From assembly GCA_015039315.1 (NCBI GenBank), contig WIDE01000001.1:327568-391567 (forward strand): DNA of 64,000 nucleotides. The letters run 5' to 3'. The stretch comes from Clavulina sp. PMI_390. Taxonomy: Eukaryota > Basidiomycota > Agaricomycetes > Cantharellales > Hydnaceae. Below the pieces are notes generated by a model. It had not been told where the DNA came from and made no database searches. It was given only the letters and a program-made list of their open reading frames with translations. Shown here piece after piece: positions 11,403-23,300 of the stretch (position 1 is its first letter; each line of letters begins with the position of its first letter). A program made the translations under genes and the position numbers.

Positions 11403-13368
11403 TCAAAGTTGGGCGCTGACGCCACCATATCGAGGAAGCTCATCACTCCCGCTCCCATCGATACCCACTACGTACTCCCGAATGCAGCGCTGGAATTGTT
11501 TCCAGAACTCATCTAATAGGTCCTTCTCCAAGCCCCCAACGTCAAGGATAAGGCCCACAGTCATACACTCAAGGAATGATCGGCAATAGACAAGTATCCC
11601 GCCCTTGTTCTTCCTGTATGTCGGAATACAGTCGAGCAGTTGTATTGGCCCGTATTCAGCCCGCCGGTAGAGTTTGTCAAGATCCCCAATTAGGGACAGG
11701 CCAATGAGAGCAGCCGAAGGTGCAGGGGCGAGTGAAGGAGGTAAGCCATGGCCCGCAGCGGCCACAGCTTGCTTTGCGTTCAGTTGAGGATTTGAAACCC
11801 TCTGTCGGGAGGCTTCAGTTGCCGCAGGTGCTACTAATCGCGCTTCGTCCCAAGCAGCGAATCGTAATTGAGGTGCAACTACATCATCTTCTTGAGCAAA
11901 GCGAATAGCGCGAGCAACACGATCTTTATACGAGCTGAGCACTCGAGCACCAAGTAGCTTGTGGTTGATGAACGAGGCTGTATCGCGCTTTACCGTCCGT
12001 GCACGATGCCAGAATATTGCCTCTTCAAGCTCAGAATTTCGTTGAACGTTTGCGCTGGGGGTGCGAGGTAGGAACGCCGGCAGAACGAGGTTGAGGTAGG
12101 CCAGTGCGAGATGGAAGTGATTATGTGGTGTGGATTGCGAGAATGGTTCTTCTCGGCGAACCACTGGGCCAACGTTGATGGCAGAGTAGAGAAGCATTGG
12201 AGATTTCTCGTGGTCGCGATCGTGCCCACGGCCCTCCCGCTCTCGAAGAATTCGCTGCGCCCGAATCCAAGCAAAGTTGGTGGCCGCAAATACTGCGTTC
12301 GATAATGTGACTCTCTGGTTCTTGCACCGTGCGAGAGCCCGTTTGGTCAAGTCACGACTAAAGGTGACCTTCCATACATCGTCGTTCCGTGTGGCGGCTT
12401 TTGGGCGAGGAAATACATGAGAACCCTGTCAGGGTCAAAACATATGTTACACGAACTGGCACATGGCAAAACGGAAATGGACGTACAATATCACGGGAGA
12501 GCCTCATTTCGTGATGAATTGAATGGGCGGCCGCCTGAAAGAGATTTGAAGGGCAGCCAAAGGCCGATTCAGCTGGTGGCAGCAGAAGTCCATTCGCAGG
12601 TGATAGCAACGTGTCGTTGCCCCATAACGCATGCCATTCTTTTACCAAGAGCCGAGAAAGGTGTTCGGTCTGATCGAGATCGTCAATTGAGGCCGATGGG
12701 GCATCCCAATCAGTGGACGCCCTCCGCCCTGAATTTCCCAAAAGGATGAGCATGTCGTTCAAAGCCGAATGATTTGCACTAATGCTGGTGGCATAATGGA
12801 CAGCAGAGAGTAAGAGCCAGACTCGTTCGGTCGCAGCATTGTTTGACGAAGTTGAAGTGGGAGGAGAGGATGTGCGAATGATGGTGAGCTGAGAAAGTTT
12901 GGTCGGGGATAGCACCGGAGGGCTGGATGAGAATCGTTCCATTTCGTCTGCTACCGAAATGCCATGGAGCAACTTCAGGTTCCGCATTGCATTATCGAGC
13001 GCCGCTTTGGGGCTCCGAGGGGGAGTATATCTATAACGGACAATCATCCGTAGGTTATCAACTTATCAGCTCAATGTCGAAGAAAAGAGTTTCCTAGACG
13101 GGACAACGAACAGAAAGGATGCACTAGCATATTGTCCTGGGGGCATTTCCACAGATGAACTTGCCAATGGGGATCTCAAGCGAATTATCGCCCATGCCAA
13201 GCATATTCTCGTCAGAGTTAGGACGCCAGCAGGAGCCTCCACCTCGACAGCCACTGTCATTTGCTGGGTGAGTGAAACCTTGAACGACGTAGAAGACTAC
13301 AATTCACGAACCAAGCATGTCACTGAGACCGTTTGCCCTGCTGGGAAGAAAATATGACCTAATTCCAT
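11403..13368 (-). CDS. Condensation-domain-like (CoA-acyltransferase fold) protein, degenerate active site
   Basis: Four exons assemble into one protein. Exon 1 is 13324-13368 (MELGHIFFPAGQTVS). Exon 2 starts at 13263 (QMTVAVEVEAPAGV, then WAIIRLRSPLASSSVEM). An exon resumes with YTPPRSPKAALDNAM near 13030. After a GTACGT intron at about 12425-12486, the last exon begins GSHVFPRPKAATRNDDVWKV. The order 'RLRSPLA...', 'PPRSPKAAL', then the central VWLLLSAVHYATSISANHSA, then TLSNAVFAATNFAWIRA and a late beta-rich half follows the layout of NRPS condensation domains and alcohol acetyltransferases. The position of the catalytic HxxxDG holds HYATS instead, so activity may be lost or altered. The donor of the second intron is ambiguous. 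Function and substrate are unknown. Confidence 0.55.
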
Positions 13369-13859
13369 GGTGAAAGACGCGGTAGTTAGGGTTCTCGGTT
13401 CTGATCCACAGAGACACGACTCACAACTCATTCAGCCCAAGCTTCCGTGAAAAAGTGGGCCAGTGATCACTTTCACCATTATTGCTCGGTGGGTTGCGCG
13501 TCCATCCATTCATAGCAGAGGGTCCTGCTGGAAGTTTGTCACTTTGATTGGCAGGATAATGAAGGGAGGAAGAGAGGAGAAGCTTTATTTTTAGGGATGG
13601 ACGAGGCTGTCAGAGAATTTGATTTGCTTATTCCGGGTCACTGCTCGGGGCGACACATCGCGGCACGGTTCCTGGTAACTCAGACATCCCCACATGGAAG
13701 CTCTGTCAAGTCTGGATCGCTTCTGTTTTGATGATGGAGGTTAAGAAATAAGTAAAATAACAAAATACCCAAGAATGAGACGAGTAGAATGCTGGAGAAA
13801 CTAATTATGGCAGGAACTAGCTAAAAGGTTTCGTTGCAAGAACAGAGCTCCACGAGCAA
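13369..13859. other. Intergenic region between two minus-strand genes
   Basis: No conserved frame or RNA gene is visible. It should contain the promoter of the condensation-like gene (from 13369 upward) and the 3' UTR of the transporter. A purine-rich stretch lies near 13560-13600. Confidence 0.4.
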
Positions 13860-15227
13860 TTAACGTCCTAACTTTTCGCTGATGCGCGCATCTGAAAACC
13901 TCTCCTCTTTTGGCGTGTGGATTGGAAGGATTGTAGCGTTAGCGTTAGAGCGCGAGTTTTGGATCCAAGTGAAATATAGTGTGCCTGCTGTGATGATCCC
14001 TACGCTTGCTAGGCGATGCCTGGTCAACGACGAAAGAGATAAACCATCAGTAAGAGAGCAAAAGGTCAGGTTTACGATGATCATTCTCACATGGTGACAA
14101 TGTCTCCGAATATGAGGACACCCAGCCCCGTCTGAAGCACGCTTCTAGCTGCCTAATGAGGAAAGCAATTTGAATAAGCATCCCATGACACACTTCTAGT
14201 GGTAAGACACTTACCCCTGAGAACATATGAGTAACTGGTGAGGTGACTTTGATGGATAAGAGCCCAGCGAGGGATAGAAACAAGCCAAAGACGCCGGTCA
14301 CGAGTGCTCCTGTGAAGAACACACGAAACTCTCCATTCTCGGCGTTCATCATGAGATCACGTAATTTGGATAGTTCGCCATTCATGAAGACAAATGGAAG
14401 GAGGAGACAGGAGCACAACAGGTTGTTGTTGTATGCAAGTTGGACGATGGGCACCTTTCGGCTGACTTGCGTCTTGCCCATCACGGCGTGGATGGCAGTG
14501 AGGAATGATGATGAAATTCCGTAAATTAATCCGGTATTCGCGACGCTCTGGAAGGGGTTCCTCGAGTTGAAGTTTGACGATGGAGAGACACCAATCATAA
14601 ATCCGATGCTGACGATGGCGGCGGCGAGATTGACATTCCTCCGTGGCGCCTTTCTTGTCATGATGGCAGAAACGAAAATCGTGATGGGAAGAAGAAGCCC
14701 TCGCGCAATCTAGGTTAAATGAATGAGTGTATGCCAGCACACCAGAATGATGGAGGACCGTACTTGGAAAAAGGTGGCATCAACATCTCGGAGGCAAAAT
14801 GTGTTGAATACGAGACCGCCTATCCCCACAGCATTCACAGGAAAGATGATGCGGGCCTCTTCGAAAGTGAAAGGTTCTGTCCTGAAGCGCTGAGGATGGA
14901 AGACGGCCGCTATGCGGAGAAGGACGACGGCGAGAAGCACTTGGATGAACTACAGGCAACAGTGGATGTGAATTAAGGTTGACAGGCTACAATCGCGAAC
15001 AGGCCGCGAGAAGCACTCACAAGGAGAGAAAATGGAAGGTCTGGGGCCGAGTTGAGAACAGCCTATGATCCAGGGTAGAGATTTAACGCCAAGCGCGTCC
15101 TGGTGGAGTTTGCGTGCAAAATGCATACCTTGTTCACAAAAACCATCACCAGCGCTGCGAACATGTAGAACGCGACGACCCCGGCCACCTCGAGCCTGGT
15201 AGGTGGTTTTTTGTCTTCAAGGGCCAT
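13860..15227 (-). CDS. Nucleotide-sugar / triose-phosphate transporter family protein, GDP-fucose-transporter-like (SLC35C1-like)
   Basis: This multi-exon gene encodes a drug/metabolite-transporter-superfamily protein with about ten membrane helices. It starts at 15227 with MALEDKKPPTRLEVAGVVAF. Recognisable segments are VNKAVLNSAPDLPF (helix 1-2 region), GGLVFNTFCLRDVDATFFQ followed by IARGLLLPITIFVSAI, KAPRRNVNLAAAIVSIGFMI, and ITSPVTHMFSG-type text joined to AARSVLQTGLGVLIFGDIVT near 14100-14155. The pair 'SLVFNNLCLKYV..SFYNVARSL' in GDP-fucose transporters matches the second segment closely. After the last intron (donor GTGAGA) the tail ends with a lysine/arginine-rich cytosolic end. The location is presumably the Golgi. 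GDP-mannose 4,6-dehydratase lies 3 kb away, which fits GDP-fucose as substrate but does not prove it. Confidence 0.7.
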
Positions 15228-15480
15228 GGTTTAACGAAAGGAAAACGAGTGTGAGAGGAGATAAACAGAAAAGGAGGGACGAGAAAGGATGAGGAGAAAT
15301 GATCCGTGTGACCGGTACCGACAGCAACCGACGTCGGCCCGCATGGCGCCAAGATTGTCCCTCCCTTTTAGCTGTGTTGGAAACCATGGATAATTGGTAC
15401 CGTGAATTACAGCAATAATACAGGATCGACAGGTACACTAGTCTATATATAATAGTGATAAAGATGGGGCAATAGGCAGG

Positions 15481-17947
15481 TCACTTCGACAAGGGCAATG
15501 GCGAGGATGGTGTTGTTGCTCGCTCCATTCGATCCAGAATGCGTCGGAGAGAAGGTCTTTGTTTCTTGCGTGACAACCGTTGGCTGCTGGATAGTCGAGT
15601 GGATACCTCGCGAGAAAAGGTCCCGGACGAAGTTGGCAACGGCGACGGTGGAAGCGACGACAATGGAAAGGGACAGCCGGGCGACACACGGTCGATCTTG
15701 GCTCGTTTCTGGAAAGAAAGTGTGTTTCGCCCTGGAGAACAAGCCAGCTGATGGTCCGATTCTAATTCGGTGGGGGAATAACTATTTTTGGATGATGGCG
15801 TGACCAATATTGTCTGGGAGGCAGTCCGCTTACGGGACGACGTCGAGAGCGCAGCAGAATCAATGGGAGGGATGTTCTCTGACTCATCGAGAGATTGTGA
15901 GGATGTGTCTCGGTGACTCGCTACATTGACAAGATTTTCCGACGACGAAAGGGTGCTTCTTTGAGAAGCTGGTTTGCATGTGTCGGCCTGGGAGCACGGC
16001 ACTTGTTGTCTTCGCTCCTCTGTTTCCTGAAGGGCATCTGAAGGTAGGTTACCCACGGTAGGCATAGGTGGGGACCAATTGAGTTGTTGGAGTAGGAGTT
16101 GATCAGCAGAGTTCAACTCTGTCGCTGCCTGCATGGCTTGCTTGACAGCATCTCTGTCCAAGCCAGACGCGCCACCCAAGAAAATGGCAAAGTGCTCCAG
16201 CGTGCGAAGCTTCCTTCCTGGTCTGCTCGACCGTACTGCCTTGCCATAGAGCTGACGAAGAATTCCAGTGACCTCTCCCTGCTCGCCATCTGACCCAGGA
16301 GGAGCCAAGTAATTTTCCGCTGTGCTCGTGAAGGGCCCAAAGTCACCATAGTCATCGCTGATGGCAGCTTGTAGAAGCGCAAGCGCTTGGGAGCTAGCGT
16401 GTTGGGTAGCAAGATCGTTCCATATAACGTAACCATTGGCGCGCATGTCCGCATCCACGCGATCTGCGCCACCAGGGGTCATGCAGTCATCAAACGCATT
16501 TGAGATACAGGCCCAGTCTGCGCCGCCAAACTGAGGAAGAACGGTGTTGGGGACCACGCGCTTGGGTCTAAATAATCGCACAAAGTCCTGTAGTTCGGGA
16601 AGTGTGGAATGACGCGATAGTGGGACAATCTGGACGCCGGGGTTTCAGAAGGTGCCGACAAAACACCATAACGAACAACTCACTAGACTCTTCACGAGCT
16701 CTCCCTTCAGGAGCTTCTCGGCGGTTGCACTGCGATATGACTCCCAGGAGTCTCTCGGGCACTCGACAGGATTCACATACACTACCTCACGATCTGTAGA
16801 TGGCACACATTCACAACGAGCGAAACGCTCGCATGCGTGAAACCGTGTCGAGTAGGGGTCGATTGTGGTCACCTCGTCTAGCAGAGGGTCTGATTTCAGA
16901 CTGGCGAAGATCCCCTTCTTGTAGCGGTCGACGTGGATCTGCATATGAGAGTTGAGCACAACAGGCACGCACGATGGAGTGGAAGATACTAGCTTTGACG
17001 CCAAATGAACGAGCAATAGTCTTTATAACATCTTCATAGCCCCAGGTCCATGCGTTCAGGAAGAACCGAGTGTGTGGGGGATATAAGGCAATGAGCTGAA
17101 CTAACTCCGCAGCCGCCTCCACCTGTATGGTGGGATAATCAGTGATGATAATAGGTCAGCCACACGGACAACGCACCTTTGAAAGCACCTCAGCCGTTCC
17201 CATGAGACATGCAGTATCGAGATAGATAGCTTCTAGGCTAGGGAATGTATCTGAAACAACATTGTCACTCAGGTGCCGATAGTCCAGCTGAGAGCCCTGC
17301 GCAAGGTATCGGGCGAGATATTTGTTCCTCCTTAATTCGTCTAAAAAGCAAGGTTCGGCCCTCATGTCTCCAGTGTGAAGAACAGCTCCATGGGAACCCT
17401 CAATAAGATACCTACATGTAACGGTTAATCGATGGAATCCTGTATGAAGCTGTAGCAGAATTACGTACATAACAGACCCAGGACAGTGGTTAGCATCTAT
17501 CGCTGTGATAGTTACGCTCTCTGATCCGTTCAGCTGGAATAATTGGGGGGTGTTGAGAGGGATAGGCCGCTATGAATCAAGCTGTGAGAAGCATTCAGAC
17601 TCTATTACAAAGGGACCTACCAGCAAGTCTCGCGACGGCATTGATCGTCCTTTTTCGATGAGTAGGTGTGACCAGGGCAGGACCCTTTTGCCTATTTCTT
17701 TCCGGTCATAGGCTATACGATCAACATAGCGCTCTTGGCTGAGAAGCATGTGTTTTGCATCTTCCGAGCACAGCACAGGCTGAGAGAATGACGGAGAGTC
17801 GAGCCCAGTGATGTGGTCCGCGTGTGTATGCGTCAAGAGGTAAAGATTCACAGTAAAGTCTGGGGCGTCTCGCGGCGTCTGGAACGCGTCCACCCGAATG
17901 GACGGATATTCAACAATCCGACCATGAAATGGAGTACCAGTTGGCAT
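15481..17947 (-). CDS. Artemis/SNM1-type metallo-beta-lactamase (beta-CASP) nuclease
   Basis: The protein starts at 17947 (MPTGTPFHGRIVEYPSIRVD). Metallo-beta-lactamase motif 2 appears as LLTHTHADHITGL (HxHxDH). Motif 3 is DANHCPGSVMYLIEG and motif 4 is LHTGDMR near 17370. The beta-CASP acidic motif is IYLDTACLMG near 17215, and a NSHMQIHVDRY segment lies near 16930. This order is typical of the SNM1/PSO2/Artemis DNA hairpin and interstrand-crosslink nucleases. The last exon encodes a long Ser/Thr/Pro-rich tail of about 300 residues after the catalytic core, including KKQRPSLRRIL, and stops at 15481. Such tails in Artemis are regulatory. The gene is divergent from GMD with 210 bp between starts. 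The choice of Artemis over PSO2 rests on overall resemblance and is moderate. Confidence 0.8.
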
Positions 17948-18157
17948 TTTCTGTTATATAGATTGTTCCAGAAGCATCAAAGTGAATATTAAGACGCGTT
18001 GGAGGTCCCCCAGAGTGGGCGCGCGACCGCTCGTTGTCCCAACCAAACAGGCGACGCTAAGCGGTTCGAGCCGGAGTTGCCATATATATCCGAGTTTCAT
18101 TCCGCCCAACCATCCTCTTTTTCTCCAACCTTTTCCCCTCGCACTAACCTCCAATCA
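17948..18157. promoter_or_regulatory. Shared divergent promoter, Artemis-like / GMD
   Basis: The start codons are 210 bp apart. A TATATAT run at 18083-18089 sits about 70 bp before the GMD ATG and is a candidate TATA element for that direction. A pyrimidine-rich stretch follows (18110-18150), typical of fungal start regions. Confidence 0.45.
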
Positions 18158-19876
<1,719 letters not shown>

Positions 19877-20045
19877 GTGCAGTGGCATTCATTCCATGTA
19901 TACAATATCGCAACACCACAATATCTTCGTTTGTATCGTCCTTGAACAATCAGCCAATACCCATAGTCTCCATATAGCAGTGAGCCTTTTGGCGTTTCTG
20001 TGGGGCTCATGAATGTCGTGACATTTGTCGTTGAATGTGAGCGAA
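19877..20045. other. Intergenic, 3' of GMD
   Basis: This short gap before the helicase promoter block probably holds the GMD 3' UTR. I see no further feature in it. Confidence 0.4.
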
Positions 20046-20353
20046 CACGTGCAAGTTGATTGAACATGGATCAGAAGCAAACGTCACGGTCTGAGACACC
20101 TCTTTTGTCCGTCGTAATTCACTGGCCGGCGCACTTCTCCGTTGGATTTGCGGTTACGATGATTTGCGTTTGTGGCGTCACAATTTCAATCCAGGGTCCA
20201 GAATCTGAAGATGAGCGCGCGCCACCAAGCACTAAAACCCTTCTTTTGTCGCGTCTTCTTGACTGAGCCTCATCCCTAAACACTCTTCCTCAATCTACCG
20301 GACACTCTTCACCCGCTTCTCCAAACAACAAGTCTGCGTCGCGTGTCTTGAAG
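20046..20353 (+). promoter_or_regulatory. Promoter block of helicase copy 1, shared with copy 2
   Basis: A CACGTG box lies at 20046-20051 and the string TGAACATGGATCAGAAGC at 20061-20078. A GATGATT...TTGTGGCGT segment lies near 20158-20179 and GATGAGCGCGCGCC near 20211. All four recur in the same order before copy 2 (28964 onward) at nearly the same distance from the ATG (293 versus 300 bp from the 18-bp string). Conservation beyond the coding region suggests retained regulatory sites, or simply that the duplication included the promoter. Confidence 0.55.
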
Positions 20354-23300
20354 ATGTCCCGCAAACGTAATAAGCACGATACCTCTGCTGTGGCGTCACT
20401 GAGAGGTGTGGCAGCAGACCCTCGTCTTTCGACCCAAAGCTTGAAAGCATCTGGTGGGATTGAAGATGCTGCTTTGTTCTTGAGCCGCCGTATCTCCAAA
20501 GCTGGAAGTGGTGCCGCTGAAGGGATCCTTCGCGACCTGAGCTCTGCCCCGGACATCCTCGCCTTGTTACTGACGTGTAAGTACCCGTTATCTTTTCGTG
20601 CATAGGATGTCGATAACTTGAATGACCTCCCTCTGCATCACGCATAGCTCATCGTGACTTCCGTTCATCAATCTTGGCAATGCTCGTCCATGACACGAGC
20701 TTCCCCGCCACAAAGGAGTCATACATGACCTCGATTCACTCGCTTTTGCTCAAAACTCTCAAGGCATTCTTCAGTGGAGTGAGCCCAACCACTGACCTGG
20801 ATTCAACTCGTTACAGCGAGCAAATGGCATCCATCTCCTCCACTCACCAACACATAATTGAAGTCACGCTGCCTACTACTTCCCCTACCTCGCCGACTAT
20901 ATCATTAGGTTTTACAATGGAACCCCACCCACGAGTACGAACACCTGCTCTCAGAGCTCTATTGCGCCGTTACTCATACATTGTGCTAGCGAAAATCGTC
21001 CGTATCGACCAAGTCTCTTCCCAAACGCTTCGGACGCCGCAATCGTAACTATCGTCATCGACGCCGCAATTCTGTAAGTATTACCGCGTTCATTTCTCAA
21101 CTTGTTGAGACTTAGCTTCACTGTTTAGTACTACTCGAGTGATGAAGATGAGGATGAGGATGTCGACGAGGATAGGTTCGATGATGAGGGAAGCCTTTTC
21201 TCCGATTCCCAAGGGACAATCGACCCTATCGCGGAGTACTACGAGACTGTCACCGCCCTACTTGATACTCAGCGAAAGTCTCTTGAGGTTAGTTCGCTAT
21301 TTTTCAGTGTAGACAAACCAAGTCTGACAGTTTTCCACCTTCTGGTGTAGTATTTCTTCCATGTGGTGCTGCCATCCCCATCTATGGGGAGGCGTGTTCG
21401 TGAAATGGTTCTGAAGGTCATCGAAGCCCCGACGGAAATGGAGCTTCCATACCCCACTACTTCAAATGTGCCAAGCCTCGCTAGTGACGTGGCAGAAACT
21501 GTTCCGCCACCAGATAGCGCAAGTACTAATGGCGTGAATGATTTCTTGGAGTTTCCTCGAATTTCGCCTGGAAAGGCAAAGATCCTCTTCGACTCACCTG
21601 ATGGATGGGGCCCATGGCATCTTTACCTCTCATCAAACGCTATCAAGGATCTGCGAGGATTCTACCGGACAGATAGAGCAACCTATGAGATGGTTCAGCA
21701 GAAGATGAAACAACTCTCGGACGGCTTTTTCTCAAAATCCAACCAGAAACTATTAGTCGGTGGCCCGAATGACGTCCATTTTTACGAGGCCAAGCTTTCA
21801 CGAGACCTTCGGCTGGTCTACCGGGTGGAGCTCAGCTCAGATGAAGAGTTAAAGGTGACTACCTCCGTTCTGTGCCCCATGTATCTGAGCTCATGCGTCA
21901 AATAGCTCGATCGTCAGGTCCTGTTTATCTATGGACTATACACTCACACCCAGCTGGATCGGAAAGATTTCTGGAACCAAGTCGCCCACCACAGCCCCCG
22001 TAGTGATGTAGAGTATCGGCGAAGGTAAACTTACGCCTTCCGCCTGCGATATTGGGCCTCAACCCACATTCTTCAGGTGTGATGCTCGGGCACGCCCAAT
22101 CAAGGGTGGGACAAATGTGGATAATATGATCCCGCCAATGGAATGGCCCCATGGAGAATATCCTATCACCGTCAAGCCCAGTCTCCCCGGAGTCTCTGAG
22201 GAAGATTTGCTGGATCTTCACAAGATTACATCGCTGGAGAAATTCATTCCCTGGTCGCGAAACGTGTTGGAAAGTGAGTCACCATTGATAGGCTTTGTTC
22301 TCGTCAAAGAGTCGTAACTTTTTCCTTCTTAACCAGCTATCCTTGCTGATGTCGATGCGGTGCATCGATTTGCTGTGAGGTATATAGAAGGGATTGGTGC
22401 AACTTATCAGATCGATTCCTTACCTTTTTTTTCCAGCCCGACTGAAACAGCAATCATCAATCACGACAGCTCATGCTTTGTTGTTGGCCGCAGTGGCACA
22501 GGTCAGTGCAAGAGCCATCAGCAAATTTGGGCAAGAATTTGACATCTCTTTAGGCAAGACAACTACTATGATCTTCAAAATGCTTGGGATCGAGCTTGCT
22601 GTTCGTCAACTCCCTCAGCTTTGGGACGGGCCGCGCCCTCGTCAAATGTTCCTGACCCAATCCCATGTGCTTGCTCGGCGAGTTGAAGATTATTATAAGC
22701 AGCTGTTTCATGCAGCTCAATTCGTTCAATCGTCGGGCTCATTTATTGCTCGTCTTGAGGAGGATCTTCTCGATATGGACGAGGAAGACGATGAGCGGGT
22801 TGATCTTCCAAGCAAGTTCTCGCTGCTTGAGGACAAGCATTTCCCCCTGTTTGTAACATTTGATCAGGTATGTGCGTCCGATTCTGCCATTCTTTCTATT
22901 ACAGATAGTATATATTCCTGTTCTAGCTGCGGCATATGCTAGAGAGTGACCTGGGTGTGTCGTTTGTTCGACGTAAACTCCCGAAGCGTAGCACAGTTTC
23001 CGTCAAGTTATCTTCTCTTCCAATCAATGATGCCGACGATCTCTTGGTTGGGGCCAGAGTTGATTCTGAGGATTCCATCAAAGAGCTTCGGAGCTACTTT
23101 GTCTCGTTCAGGTAGAGATTCTTCGCCACACTATGCCATTCATGCTCGCTGATCTAGACCTCAATCAGCGTATTCCTGTCCTCCTTCTGGCCCCACTTTG
23201 ACCAACGAATCACAAAAGGATTAGGTATGCCTTCTATTTCACTGTACAACGATTTGCCTCATTAGATACCTTGCAGATCCGGCGCTCGTTTTTAGCGAGA

